Of a DNA stretch of 64,000 nt, positions 1-9,604 are shown piece after piece. Below the pieces are notes generated by a model that saw only the letters and a program-made list of their open reading frames with translations, had not been told where the DNA came from and did not search any database. The translations under genes were made by a program, and so were the position numbers. The DNA is from Leifsonia xyli. Its GTDB lineage: Bacteria > Actinomycetota > Actinomycetes > Actinomycetales > Microbacteriaceae. Every line of letters starts with the position of its first letter. Within the stretch, counting starts at the first letter, position 1. The stretch spans positions 1,364,001 through 1,428,000 of the forward strand of contig CP014761.1 of the NCBI GenBank assembly GCA_001647635.1. The letters run 5' to 3'.

Positions 1-44
1 CGAGCCCCACCGGGCCCACCCAGTGCGTGCGAGTAGAGCCGGAA

Positions 45-108
45 GAGGCCCGGACCCCGCCGAAACCCCGTGGATTGAATCCGGGATGTCGGCGATGGTC
101 CGGGCCTC
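45..108. repeat. 12-bp inverted repeat at the left edge of the window
   Basis: A perfect 12-bp inverted repeat has arms at 45-56 (GAGGCCCGGACC) and 97-108, separated by 40 bases. It lies just past the stop codon of the leftward secreted-protein gene. The loop is long for a simple terminator and no T-run follows. It could be a decayed relative of the long palindromes seen elsewhere in this window. I see no gene in bases 1-134. Confidence 0.4.
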
Positions 109-134
109 AACGGCTTCCGGCCCGTCGGCATGGG

Positions 135-3100
135 CTACTTCCAGACGCCGGCTTGGACGCGCGTGACGATCGCCAGCTGGTTCCGCGTGTTGAGATGGAA
201 ACGAAGTGCCTCTACTCGTTGCCCGTCGGCGGCGACGACCTCGGGGAACGTGTACGTGTAGATGAACGCGGTGTCGCCGGGCACGTACGTCGGGAGCTTC
301 GGCGCGCCTGCGTTGACACCCGTTGATCGCCATGGCCGCGAGCCGTCCGGATCAGACGAATCGACGGCTGGGCCGCCACTAGACGCGGTGTACAGGTCGA
401 TGGAGGTGGGCAGGATGGAACCCATATTCGGTGCGTACACCATCGAGATCGTCGGTGACGCGATCCGCGAAACCCCTGTTCCGTCAGATGTGCCCACCGG
501 AGCGACCACATCCCATGAGGGACTGCTGAGCAAGGTGAGACCGTTGGCACGGATGTAGGAGTAGTCGGGGCGGTCGGTGGCCGGCATCGGCTTGGTGATC
601 GTCGCCGAGCCCGCGGCGCTGTCGGTCGCGCACGTTGTTCCCGTCGGACGGCAGCCGACCGGTACGGCGGCACCGCTGGCGGCCAAGGGAGCGACCGTCC
701 CGGGATTGGCGGTGGTGTCGGACGACGTCTTGTAGAGGCGGGGCGGCTCCGCGCAGGTGTTTCCGCACCGGGCGGCGTCGAATGCCTCCGGCGTCTTCAC
801 CGTCAGGTTCGTGGTGATGTTCCAGGAGTCCGACGGCACTACTACCAGCTTCACCCACCGCGCGCGCACGGTCGCGCCCGAAGGGCTCCCGCCTCCCGTA
901 CTCGCCGTGTACGTCGTGAGAGTTCCGGTGTCCGTCCGGCTGGTGGTCACCGAAGTCCACGCCGCGCTCGGCGACAGGTCCGGTGCGCCCGAGCCGGAGC
1001 TGTCGGGAAGGACGGACACGCTGACTGTCGGCGCGTGAGCGCTTCCCTGGGTGTTGAACCAATCACTCGAGATCTGGCCGATGGGTCGCTCGACCCCGAG
1101 ATCCACCACCAAGTCGAAGGGCGTGGATCGCAACCATCCGACCGAGTTCGAGACGACGTCCCACGAGTAGGTCAGCGGGCTGAGCGTCCCGTCCGCGGAG
1201 CGGAGCGCGTTAGGGCTCGTCAAAGTCCGCCCCGACATCGGAGCGTAGCGGTTGGCGGTCGTCGGGACGTCGCCGGAGAGGTTGAGCACGCGTGCGGTGC
1301 ACGCTCCTCCGTCGCAGACGTTCTTGCCCGCGGCGTTGAGCACCTGAACCTCCGAGAGGAACGCCCAGGGGTCGCCGCCGGGCTGAGTCACACTGACTCT
1401 CACGGACGAGGCGATTCGCTCGCTGGCCCCGAGCAGACCCGTCGTGTACCACCCGGTACCTGGATTCGGGATGACGACCCCGGAGGTGGAACCGTCCGGG
1501 TTGATGCCGCTCGACACCTCACCGGGTGCGGTGAGCGGCTCGTACGGAGTGCCCTCGACCTGCGAAGCCTGATTCCGGGTGCTCACGCTGACGTAGTTCG
1601 GGTCCGGCGGTCGGACGCCGACCTTGCCGTCGGAGAGCCAGTTCGTGCGCACAGCATGAACGCCGACGGGCGACGGCAGATCGATCTCGACCGACTGCAC
1701 GTCCGTAACGGCGGTCGAACCCGTTCCGAGGCCGATCCAGGCCGGGTCCTCATAACGGGGCTCGCCGATGTGCCCGTCCACCGCCTTGGCGACGGGCCGC
1801 CCGTCCGCGTAGGTGCCGGCCGAGTCTCCGGCATTGATGGCATCCCAGATGTTCTCCGGATTGCCGTCGTGGACAACCGCACTGTAGGGGGCGTTATCCG
1901 AGACGCGTAGCGATGCGTTGGTGGACGCAACGGCACTCGAGGAGAGCACGTCCGCCGCCCCTATGGGGACGACGAGCTGCACCTGGCTCCGAGGTGAGAG
2001 ATTCCCATAGGAGTCGAAAGCTGCGACTTCGTAGGTGAAGGTCTTGCCCGTCGGGACACTGGGATCGGTGAATGTCGACGGCCCGCTCGCGTCGACGGCG
2101 TAGAAGCCATTCGCGTCGGTCTGCGACGTGAACCGCTGTCCGACGTGGGCGAGCTGAACTCCGTCCCGATAGACGACGTAGCCGAGCACCGGGGCAGGGG
2201 CGACGCCAGGAGCCGGCGTGGGCATGCTCGCCACCGGAGACCACTGGACGGAGACGTCGAGGGAGGACGCGACAGCAGTGGCCGTCAGGTTCGATACCGC
2301 GGGCACGTTCTGGCTCAGCGTCGACCCGGGGTTCGCGAGGTAGTGCGCATAAGCCGCACGAAGACCGGCTGTCTGCCCCTTGGGAAACCAGTTCGTGTCG
2401 AAGTTCGCCAAGGAGAACCCGATGAAGTGGTCGATCCGGGGAAGGACCCGCTTGTCGCCGACCATGGCGGCGGCGTTCACGTCATCCATATGGGCCAGCA
2501 ACTGGCCGAGTGGCTGCGACCCCTCTCCCTGTTGCGAGTACTGCTCGATGTTGGCCCAAAGGTCGACATCGGAGCCCGCCGCGCGCGCGTCATCGATACC
2601 CTGGCGTGCCGCCGCCATCCACCCGGCCGCCGCCGACGGGTCGGAACCGGCCCCGAGGTTGTCCTGGGGTGCGTACGTCGTGACGCCCGTGCCAGTGGTC
2701 AGGGCGGCGACGACCTTCCGATACGTCTGGAAGGCCGTCTGCTGCGAGGACTGTCTTGCCGCCGTCGCACTGGTCGCGGCCACATGGTACGGCGACGTCA
2801 TGATGCGCACCCCGGCGCCGGCCAGCTCGCGGACGCGCGCTGTCACCTTCTTGGTGTAGTCGAGGAGATTGACGTAACGGGTGCAGGCGACACCGGACGT
2901 GGGATCTGGCGAGTACTGCACGTTGTCGCCCTCGAACGGCAGGTAGAACCCTGCGATCTGGTCTGCGTACACCTGCCCGTACCGCGCCCACAGTTCCGAG
3001 GCGACCTGCTCGCTGTAGGTCGTCTGGCGAGCCATCCACGTGGTGTTGTCCATCTCCGTGTGGTTCTGGAGCAGCAGGCCGAGCCAGACCTTGCGGCCCG

Positions 3101-3608
3101 TCGCCTTCGCGGCGGCAAGCGCGAGGCCGACGACGTCTTGCCGCTTCTTGGGTTTGGCCGGGTCATCCTGAACGCATCCGGAGGGCGTGGAGTAGCTGAG
3201 GCGGGATTTCTCCCACGCCGGGACGGACGACGGGTAGAGCGTCCGTACCCCCGCGCCGGTGGAGTCGGTCTGCACACAAGGCGGAGCCGCGTCCGCCGAC
3301 ATGCCGGCAGGAACGTCCGTGCCGGCCCAGTTCTCGGCGGTCCACTGCAGGATGACGTCGTCGACGCACAGCCGTTGGGCGAGTGCCATCTCCTGATTCC
3401 AGACGTTGGAGTCCCACCAGCCCCACGAGGTTCCCGTAGCCGGGTCGATCCCATCGGCTGTGGCTCCGGTATGTGGACTGATGAACTCCGCCGAGAATCG
3501 CTTCGTGATCGATCGGCAGTCCGTCGCCGCCTGGGCCCCGACGCTGGGGACGACTGTCGCCGCGACGGCGATCGCGACGGCTGCGAGTGACGAGACTATT
3601 CGTCGCAC
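135..3608 (-). CDS. Large secreted DUF4434-type protein with discoidin-like modules
   Basis: This encodes a predicted exported protein of 1157 residues. I start it at the GTG at 3608 because GAAGGAG lies 5 nt upstream (3614-3620) and the protein then opens with a clean Sec signal peptide (VRRIV, hydrophobic core, cleavage near AQA at residue 27). Residues about 30-330 resemble the DUF4434 family, a TIM-barrel-like domain of glycoside-hydrolase type found in secreted proteins. A fibronectin-III-like stretch follows at about 440-560. The C-terminal half holds at least two beta-rich modules with discoidin (F5/8C)-like features. There is no LPXTG signal or membrane anchor, so it is probably released or binds carbohydrate. 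Substrate and activity are unknown. It is divergent from the acyltransferase gene across a 228-bp gap. Confidence 0.75.
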   Translation of the reverse strand: MRRIVSSLAAVAIAVAATVVPSVGAQAATDCRSITKRFSAEFISPHTGATADGIDPATGTSWGWWDSNVWNQEMALAQRLCVDDVILQWTAENWAGTDVPAGMSADAAPPCVQTDSTGAGVRTLYPSSVPAWEKSRLSYSTPSGCVQDDPAKPKKRQDVVGLALAAAKATGRKVWLGLLLQNHTEMDNTTWMARQTTYSEQVASELWARYGQVYADQIAGFYLPFEGDNVQYSPDPTSGVACTRYVNLLDYTKKVTARVRELAGAGVRIMTSPYHVAATSATAARQSSQQTAFQTYRKVVAALTTGTGVTTYAPQDNLGAGSDPSAAAGWMAAARQGIDDARAAGSDVDLWANIEQYSQQGEGSQPLGQLLAHMDDVNAAAMVGDKRVLPRIDHFIGFSLANFDTNWFPKGQTAGLRAAYAHYLANPGSTLSQNVPAVSNLTATAVASSLDVSVQWSPVASMPTPAPGVAPAPVLGYVVYRDGVQLAHVGQRFTSQTDANGFYAVDASGPSTFTDPSVPTGKTFTYEVAAFDSYGNLSPRSQVQLVVPIGAADVLSSSAVASTNASLRVSDNAPYSAVVHDGNPENIWDAINAGDSAGTYADGRPVAKAVDGHIGEPRYEDPAWIGLGTGSTAVTDVQSVEIDLPSPVGVHAVRTNWLSDGKVGVRPPDPNYVSVSTRNQASQVEGTPYEPLTAPGEVSSGINPDGSTSGVVIPNPGTGWYTTGLLGASERIASSVRVSVTQPGGDPWAFLSEVQVLNAAGKNVCDGGACTARVLNLSGDVPTTANRYAPMSGRTLTSPNALRSADGTLSPLTYSWDVVSNSVGWLRSTPFDLVVDLGVERPIGQISSDWFNTQGSAHAPTVSVSVLPDSSGSGAPDLSPSAAWTSVTTSRTDTGTLTTYTASTGGGSPSGATVRARWVKLVVVPSDSWNITTNLTVKTPEAFDAARCGNTCAEPPRLYKTSSDTTANPGTVAPLAASGAAVPVGCRPTGTTCATDSAAGSATITKPMPATDRPDYSYIRANGLTLLSSPSWDVVAPVGTSDGTGVSRIASPTISMVYAPNMGSILPTSIDLYTASSGGPAVDSSDPDGSRPWRSTGVNAGAPKLPTYVPGDTAFIYTYTFPEVVAADGQRVEALRFHLNTRNQLAIVTRVQAGVWK

Positions 3609-3836
3609 GAATGCTCCTTCGTTCGGATCGGTCCGCCGGTCGGCGGCCCTCACAGATGAAGACCGGTCGCGGTGAGGGATCTGACGACGATCCGCGCCCA
3701 ATGAATGCATTACCTGAGCCGCGTCACGCCATCGCTTACATGCAATGCGAGCCGACCCCGTCATGCCTAGTGCTCTTTCTACGTCTCCCAATTGGCAGGG
3801 GGAAACGCCACCTGCCTGCTGTGGAGGTGACCCGCC

Positions 3837-5780
3837 GTGTCCGAGACATCACGCGAGACGATCGCGACGACCAGCGCTGCAGAGGGTGCCGCACGCCCGC
3901 GGTCGCCGCGCTATCTGTCCGTGGACGGCCTGCGCGGCCTGGCCATCGTGTCGGTGCTCTTCTACCACTCGAACGCGACGGGACACGGCGTCTTCGGCGT
4001 CGACGTGTTCCTCGTGATCACCGGGTTCTTCGTCACGCTGCTGCTCCTGCGCGAGCGGGAGAAGACCGGGCGGATCCGGGTCAGCGCGTTCTGGGGGCGC
4101 CGGGTGAAGCGCATCCTTCCCGGGCTCGCGGTCACCTTGCTCGGCACGTTGACGCTCGTGTCCTGGCTTGGGCCGCCGTCGGAGTGGGACCGGACCGCGG
4201 GGACGGCGATCGCTGCGATCGCCGAGGTGACCAACTGGCACCAGATCGTCGCGGGGCAGGCGTATTGGAACACGGCCGGCGGCGTCACCCCGCTCGGTCA
4301 CATGTGGTCGCTGGCGGTGACCGAGCAGATGTACATCGTCGGCCCGCTGATCGTCCTCGCGTTCACCGCGCTCTCCCGGCGGAGGCCGTGGCTGCTCGTC
4401 ACGCTGTTCTCGGTGCTGCTGGTCGCGACGGCGCTCGTCGGTCCGCTGCTGTACGACGGCACGAACGCCGATCGGGTCTACATGGGATCCGACTCCCGCG
4501 CCGTCACGTTCGTCGCAGGCGCCCTCGCCGCCGTCATCGTCCATCTCGGTCACCGTCACCTGCGGGGCCGCGTCGCCGCGGGCAGCGCGACGACGCTGAG
4601 CGTGCTGAGCCTCGGCGTCCTCGTCGCGCTCACCCTTCTCACGACCGACTACCACCAGGCATGGCTCTACCAGGGTGGGCAGGTGGCAGTCGCCGTGACC
4701 ACGGCCGTGCTCATCGGCTCGTTGTGCGTGACCGGCAATCTCCTCGGCCGGGTGCTGATGTTCCGGCCTCTCCGGTTCATCGGGACCATTTCGTACCTGC
4801 TGTTCCTGGTGCATCTGCCCATCTACTGGCTACTGCAGCTGAACTTCCCAGGCGTCTCGGGCTGGGTCTTGTTCGCCGTGGGCGGCACGATCGCGATCGT
4901 CGTCGCCAGCATCCTGCACCACATGCTGGCCGAGCCGCTTTATCGTCGGAGCTGGCGAGTCAGATCCGGCACCGTCGCCGCCGTGATCACCGCCGTGTCG
5001 GTCGTCGCAACGGCTCTCTGGTTACCGCCCCTGCGAACCGTGCCGGCGGAGGCGAGCGTCGCCTCCGCGCTGCTGCCCACCGTCCCCCTGACCGCGACCG
5101 GCGGAAAGCCGAAGGTCGTCGTGGTCGGCGACAGCATCGGCGTGAGCTTCGCCGACGCCCTCAAGACCTACGCGGGCGACCGCGTGGAGACCACGAACAT
5201 CGCCTCCGGCGGGTGCGGCCTCTTCGATCCGGACGGCGCGCGCACAGTGACGGGATTCACCAACGCGCACGAAGCCATCGTCTCCGCCTGCTGGCCCTGG
5301 GAGAAGAAGCTGAAGGGAGCCCTCGCAAGCAGCCCAGAATATGTCGTGATCCACAGCGGCTGGGACGCGGCCGACCAGCTGATCGGGGGCACGTGGACGC
5401 ACCCCTGCGAACCGGCGTGGAAGGCCCGCTACCACGAGAAACTGCGGGCTCTGGTCGACATCCTGCGCTCGGCTCCGAACCACCCGAAGGTGCTGCTGGC
5501 GAACGAGCGCCTCGACGCCCCGTTCGTCGGCCACTCCGACCGCGTCGCCTGCTTCAATGACGCCATCGAGGGGACGCTCCGCGCCAACCCGGATTTCACG
5601 CTGCTCGACTACAACGCATTCCTCCTCGGGGACGGCAGCAGCGCGGCGCAGCAGACCCCCGACGGGCACCCGATGTTCGCGGACGGCACCCACCCGACCA
5701 AGGAAGGACAACGCTTCTACGCCGCCTGGCTGCTCCGGAACATGGTCGGGCAGGCGTCGAGTTCGGAGGCAGCTGGGTGA
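3837..5780 (+). CDS. OafA/YrhL-type acyltransferase with C-terminal SGNH domain
   Basis: This is an integral membrane O-acyltransferase of 647 residues. The N-terminal 370 residues form an Acyl_transf_3 domain of about ten membrane segments, opening with YLSVDGLRGLAIVSVLFYHS (the conserved His is in FYHS) and followed by RRVKRILPG. The C-terminal 200 residues form a periplasm-facing SGNH hydrolase-like domain with VVVGDSIG (nucleophile Ser) and DGTHPT (Asp and His of the triad). Such proteins acetylate or acylate cell-surface glycans. The GTG start is supported by GGAGGTGA at 3823-3830. Its position divergent from a secreted carbohydrate-type protein hints at surface polysaccharide work, but the acceptor is unknown. 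Confidence 0.88.
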   Translation: MSETSRETIATTSAAEGAARPRSPRYLSVDGLRGLAIVSVLFYHSNATGHGVFGVDVFLVITGFFVTLLLLREREKTGRIRVSAFWGRRVKRILPGLAVTLLGTLTLVSWLGPPSEWDRTAGTAIAAIAEVTNWHQIVAGQAYWNTAGGVTPLGHMWSLAVTEQMYIVGPLIVLAFTALSRRRPWLLVTLFSVLLVATALVGPLLYDGTNADRVYMGSDSRAVTFVAGALAAVIVHLGHRHLRGRVAAGSATTLSVLSLGVLVALTLLTTDYHQAWLYQGGQVAVAVTTAVLIGSLCVTGNLLGRVLMFRPLRFIGTISYLLFLVHLPIYWLLQLNFPGVSGWVLFAVGGTIAIVVASILHHMLAEPLYRRSWRVRSGTVAAVITAVSVVATALWLPPLRTVPAEASVASALLPTVPLTATGGKPKVVVVGDSIGVSFADALKTYAGDRVETTNIASGGCGLFDPDGARTVTGFTNAHEAIVSACWPWEKKLKGALASSPEYVVIHSGWDAADQLIGGTWTHPCEPAWKARYHEKLRALVDILRSAPNHPKVLLANERLDAPFVGHSDRVACFNDAIEGTLRANPDFTLLDYNAFLLGDGSSAAQQTPDGHPMFADGTHPTKEGQRFYAAWLLRNMVGQASSSEAAG

Positions 5781-5814
5781 CGCCGAGCGATCGTCCGGGT
5801 GGTCCTTGCCTTCC

Positions 5815-7092
5815 CTACGCCACTCCCGTGACCCGCGACCGCTCCAGCACATAGCCGACCGCGACCGCGCCCGCGACGCACAGCATCACCGGGGCGAGCA
5901 GGTCGGGCCCCTGGTTCGTGAACTCCAGCGTGAGGAGCAGCGCGGTGATGGGCGCGCGCATGGTCACGGCGAGGAACGCGGCCGCACCGATCACCGCGAA
6001 TGCCGGCAGCTCGGCTCCCGGCCACAGGAGGTTCCAGGCGGCCCCTCCGGCGAGGCCGAGGCCCGCGCCGATCGCCAGCGACGGCGTCAGCGTGCCGCCG
6101 GCCGCGCCCGCGCCGATGGTGCCGACGGTCGCCGCGGCCTTGACGACGCTCATGAGCAGGATGAGCAGCAAGGGAAGGGATGCGGCGAACGCCAGCTGCC
6201 CGAGCGCCCGGCCGTTGCCGAGTATGGCGGGCAGCCACAGCGCGACCACGCCGACCGCGACGAACGTCAGCGGCATGACGACGAGGATGCCCCACGAGCG
6301 CGGGCGGTGACCCTGGGCGAAGCGGGCCGACCGGACGAAGCCGACCGCGGCGAGGCCGAGCAGCGGGCCGGCGAGCACGGACCAGACGACGACCGAGGGG
6401 GTGACGTGGAGGGGCGGCACCGCGTACAGCGGGTTGGCCGGCACGACGGTCCGGCCCACCAGCGCGGCGACCGCCGAAGTCGCGAACGCGGGCAGCACGG
6501 TCGCGAAGCTGACCTCGGCGAGCAGGATCTCGACGGCGAAGACCGCTCCACCCAGCGGAACGTTGTAGACCGCGGCGAGGCCGGCCCCGGCACCGCAGGC
6601 GACGAGGATGCGCCTCTCGCGCGCCGAGACCCCCGCACGTTCCGCCAGCCAGCCCGCCCACAGCGCGCCGAGCTCCCGCGGCGCGACCTCGCGCCCGATC
6701 GACGCTCCGAGGCCGACGATGATCACCTGGAGGGCGGCGTTCGCGATCGTGACGAAGGGCGGCATCCTGCGACCGTTCACCGACTGCTCGACCGAGACGA
6801 CCGCGTGCTGCGGCGCGCGCCGGCCCCACCGGCGCAGCAGGAACCAGCCGACGGCCCCGACGACGCCCGCGACGGCGAGCGCGACGACGCGGTTGACGGG
6901 AGGCGCATCCAACAGGCCCTCGTAGAAGTGGCCCTCGGAGTAGCCGAACGCCAGGTGCTGCAAGGCGTGCAGGCCGAGGTAGACGAGACCTCCGCTGATC
7001 CCGGCGCCCACCCCGACCAGCGCCGTCACGACGACCAGCCGGATCAGCCAGCGGGGCGTGTCCGGGCCGGCGGGGCGTCGGGCGGTGCGCAC
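5815..7092 (-). CDS. CLC-family chloride channel or Cl-/H+ antiporter
   Basis: This is a membrane protein of 425 residues with about ten hydrophobic helices. The CLC signatures are GLGASIGREVAPRELGALW (the GREGP-type selectivity segment, here GREVAP) and AVYNVPLGGAVFAVEILL, which carries the family gating-glutamate region. The length fits prokaryotic CLC proteins without a CBS domain. The GTG start at 7092 is set by a leaderless promoter: TACCCT at 7099-7104 lies exactly 6 nt before the start. Its 3' end faces the acyltransferase across 34 bp. Whether it works as a channel or an exchanger cannot be told from these motifs. Confidence 0.9.
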   Translation of the reverse strand: MRTARRPAGPDTPRWLIRLVVVTALVGVGAGISGGLVYLGLHALQHLAFGYSEGHFYEGLLDAPPVNRVVALAVAGVVGAVGWFLLRRWGRRAPQHAVVSVEQSVNGRRMPPFVTIANAALQVIIVGLGASIGREVAPRELGALWAGWLAERAGVSARERRILVACGAGAGLAAVYNVPLGGAVFAVEILLAEVSFATVLPAFATSAVAALVGRTVVPANPLYAVPPLHVTPSVVVWSVLAGPLLGLAAVGFVRSARFAQGHRPRSWGILVVMPLTFVAVGVVALWLPAILGNGRALGQLAFAASLPLLLILLMSVVKAAATVGTIGAGAAGGTLTPSLAIGAGLGLAGGAAWNLLWPGAELPAFAVIGAAAFLAVTMRAPITALLLTLEFTNQGPDLLAPVMLCVAGAVAVGYVLERSRVTGVA

Positions 7093-7179
7093 GTGCTCAG
7101 GGTATCGGGATGCACGCGGGCACGAAGGACCCCGCGATCGTGCAACGAATTGTTCACCCTCCGCCGCTACGGTGAAAGT
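7093..7179. promoter_or_regulatory. Divergent leaderless promoters
   Basis: This 87-bp gap holds two outward -10 boxes, each placed 6 nt from its start codon. TACCCT (minus strand, 7099-7104) serves the CLC gene, and TACGGT (plus strand, 7168-7173) serves the frameshifted gene at 7180. Neither has a Shine-Dalgarno sequence, so both transcripts are predicted to begin at the start codon. Confidence 0.6.
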
Positions 7180-7766
7180 GTGGCAGCCACCTCCCCCGAG
7201 CCGCTGGAGCTCGAGCAGGACGCGGCGTCGACGGCGACGTCGCGCCCGGTCGCGTCACGAACGGGGCGTGAACGCGTCCATACGGGTGGGATGTCGACTC
7301 GCCGATCACTGCTCGCCGCGCTGTGGCCGGGCGCTGCCGCGATCGTCACCGGCTGCGTGGTCGCCGGCCTGCTGCTGTCGGCGTCGCTGCGCACGGAGTT
7401 CCCGCTGTTCTCCGAAGCGTCGGCGGAGCGCGGGCGGGACTGCACCACCATCCGGAGCGCCCGTCACGCCCTCGAGGCGACCCTGCAGGCGCGCCTCCCG
7501 ATGCCCGCGCCCGACGTGGAGTCCGCCCGCGCCATCCGCTCGGCCGTCACCGCGTTCGACGCGCGGACGCAGGACATCGCGACACCCGCTGTGGAATCAG
7601 CGCTGAATCCGGTTCGCGGCGCCCTGGACACGCTGTCCGACAGCATCCAGGCGTACGCCGCCGCACCCGCGGGCGCCTCCGCCGACTCGGCTCGCGGCGC
7701 GGTCGAGGATGCCCTCGGGGCGTCGCGGAGTCGTGGCAGGGCGCGATCGCTCGCGTCTGCTCCTGA
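7180..7766 (+). pseudogene. Frameshifted gene for a small membrane-anchored protein
   Basis: I recognise no family. Starting at the GTG at 7180 (leaderless -10 TACGGT, 6 nt upstream), the product has a 45-residue polar N-terminus, one membrane segment (LLAALWPGAAAIVTGCVVAG) and an Ala-rich helical outer domain with two Cys. The frame is coherent to about 7716. After that its codons lose the G/C third-position bias and the frame would run 109 bp into the convergent lipoprotein gene. Adding one base at the GGGG run 7717-7720 switches to the next frame, which has strong third-position G/C, reads VAESWQGAIARVCS and stops at 7766, only 9 bp short of that gene. This is a recent single-base deletion or a sequencing error. 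Confidence 0.6.
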
Positions 7767-7775
7767 CGTCGGGAC

Positions 7776-8387
7776 TCAGCTCCCGACTAGGGCGCCGACC
7801 TGGAGCAGCCCGATGGAATCGGAGGTGCACGCCGTGAAGTCCGCATCCTTCACGAACAGCGACTCGGTCGACCCGGGCGGGTAGACGCGGAAGCCGTCGG
7901 CCGGCTTGGGCCCGCAGTCGGCCTCCGGGTAGTTGAGCGCCTGGGTGATGCGGAGCGGCGCCTGCGCGGTCCCGCCCGGCTGCAGGACGACGGTGGGATG
8001 CGGCGTGCTGCGGTCGAAGTCCGCGGGCTTGCCGAGCTGGGTGCCGTTGCCGTCGCCGACGAACGACACGCCCGGCCAGCCCTGCAGCGAGCACTGGGTC
8101 GAGCCGTTGTTTGTCAGGACGAGGGTGACCTCGACGCTGCCCGCAGCGCCACCGCCTCCCTTGCCGATGGTGCCGGTGAGGTTCGCGGTGTCGCACTGGC
8201 CGTCGATCGGCGTGGCGGTCGCCGTGCCCGTCCCGGTCGGACGCGGTGAGGACGACGGCGTGGTGGAGGCGGACGCCGAGCCCGTGGTCGGCGCGGAGTT
8301 CGGGGTCGCGCATCCCGCCACGGCGAGGGCGACGGCGAGGGCGACACCCGCGGTGCCGGCGATGCGGAGGGTCCAGTTCCCGGTCAT
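7776..8387 (-). CDS. DUF4232 lipoprotein
   Basis: This is a predicted lipoprotein of 203 residues. The signal peptide ends in the lipobox AVAGC (Cys26). A Ser/Thr/Pro-rich linker (about 27-62) leads to a DUF4232 domain with its usual Cys pattern (CDTANL, QCSLQGWPG, ADCG) and repeated beta strands such as SVEVTLVLTNNGST. DUF4232 proteins are common outer-face lipoproteins of actinobacteria with no established biochemical role. The gene is convergent with the frameshifted gene and stands alone. The ATG at 8387 has no strong ribosome-binding site. Confidence 0.85.
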   Translation of the reverse strand: MTGNWTLRIAGTAGVALAVALAVAGCATPNSAPTTGSASASTTPSSSPRPTGTGTATATPIDGQCDTANLTGTIGKGGGGAAGSVEVTLVLTNNGSTQCSLQGWPGVSFVGDGNGTQLGKPADFDRSTPHPTVVLQPGGTAQAPLRITQALNYPEADCGPKPADGFRVYPPGSTESLFVKDADFTACTSDSIGLLQVGALVGS

Positions 8388-8497
8388 GGCTTCATCCCAC
8401 CACGAGAAGGGCGGCGAGCGCCCGGGACCCGCCGGAGCGGGCCGTCAAGCCGGGCGCTGACTCCCCGCACCCCGCGCCTGCTGGCAGGATGGAGGGC

Positions 8498-9592
8498 ATG
8501 ACGGCGCTCGGATCCTGGCTTGCACGGTGGTGGGCGATCGGGGTGCCCGTCATCGGCGTGATCGTGCTGGCGGCCTTCTGGACCGTGGAGCTGAGCTCGG
8601 TCGCCGTCGCGGTGATCGCGGTCGTGCTGGCGGGCACGGTGCTCGCCGCGGTGCAGCACGCGGAGGTCGTGGCACACCGCGTCGGGGAGCCGTTCGGATC
8701 GCTCGTGCTGGCGGTCGCGGTGACGATCATCGAGGTGGCGCTCATCGTCACGCTGATGACGACGGGCAAGGACTCGCCCGAGCTCGCCCGCGACACCGTC
8801 TTCTCCGCGGTGATGATCACGATGAACGGGATCGTGGGATTGTCGCTGTTGCTGGCTGCCTCACGCCGCGAGTCCACCGCGTTCAGCGCCCAGGGCAGCG
8901 GCGCCGCGCTCGCGACAGTCACCGCGCTCGCGACGCTGACCATGGTGCTGCCGAGCTTCACCTCCGCGCCCGGACCGGTGTTCTCGCCGCCGCAACTCGC
9001 CTTCGCAGCGATCGCCTCGCTTGCCCTCTACGCCATGTTCGTCTTCACGCAGACGGTCGCCCACCGCGACTTCTTCCTGCCCGTGACGAGCAGGGGAAAG
9101 GTCCTCACCGAGGATGACCACGCCGCGAGACCATCCAACCGCGCCACCGTGACGAGCCTCGGACTGCTCATGGTGTCCCTCGTCGCCGTGGTGGGTCTCG
9201 CGAAGCTGGAGTCGACTCCGATCGAGCGGGCGATCGTCGGGATCGGCCTCCCGCAGTCGTTCGCGGGAGTGGTGATCGCCCTGCTCGTCCTGCTTCCAGA
9301 GGGAATCGCGGCGGCGAAGGCGGCGAACCGCAACCGCGCCCAGACGAGCTTGAATCTCGCGCTCGGCTCGGCGATCGCGAGCATCGGCCTGACCATCCCG
9401 GCGATCGCGCTGGCGTCCATCTGGCTGCCGGGCGAATTGCGCCTGGGGCTCGGGGCCAGTCAGATCGTGCTGCTGGTCCTGACGGTGCTGGTCAGCATCC
9501 TCACCATCGTGCAGGGACGCGCGGTGCGGCTGCAGGGCGGCATCCACCTCGTCCTGTTCGCGGCCTTCATCTTCCTATCGATCGCGCCGTAG
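8498..9592 (+). CDS. chaA: ChaA-type calcium (sodium)/proton antiporter
   Basis: This is a membrane protein of 364 residues with about eleven hydrophobic segments and an internal duplication. The CaCA signatures are present: VGEPFGSLVLAVAVTIIEVA in the first half and LLVLLPEGIAAAKAANRN in the second, each carrying the acidic residue of the alpha repeats. The family exports Ca2+, Na+ or K+ in exchange for protons, and the length equals that of E. coli ChaA. The ATG at 8498 is preferred over 8489 because the shorter form matches the family length. A CAGGAT box lies 7 nt upstream of 8498, so the transcript may be leaderless. Its end lies 12 bp from the convergent TetR gene. Confidence 0.85.
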   Translation: MTALGSWLARWWAIGVPVIGVIVLAAFWTVELSSVAVAVIAVVLAGTVLAAVQHAEVVAHRVGEPFGSLVLAVAVTIIEVALIVTLMTTGKDSPELARDTVFSAVMITMNGIVGLSLLLAASRRESTAFSAQGSGAALATVTALATLTMVLPSFTSAPGPVFSPPQLAFAAIASLALYAMFVFTQTVAHRDFFLPVTSRGKVLTEDDHAARPSNRATVTSLGLLMVSLVAVVGLAKLESTPIERAIVGIGLPQSFAGVVIALLVLLPEGIAAAKAANRNRAQTSLNLALGSAIASIGLTIPAIALASIWLPGELRLGLGASQIVLLVLTVLVSILTIVQGRAVRLQGGIHLVLFAAFIFLSIAP

Positions 9593-9604
9593 CGCGGCGG
9601 CCGC

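Noticed and set aside
2145..3590. A 481-codon open frame on the plus strand opposite the secreted-protein gene
   Set aside because: It is rich in Arg with no domain or signal and lies entirely antisense to a gene with a clear signal peptide and ribosome-binding site. Long antisense frames are expected at this GC content.
5557..7179. A long plus-strand frame leading into the gene at 7180, which would make a 775-residue protein
   Set aside because: The upstream part runs opposite the CLC channel gene and has a shadow composition. The true start is the leaderless GTG at 7180.
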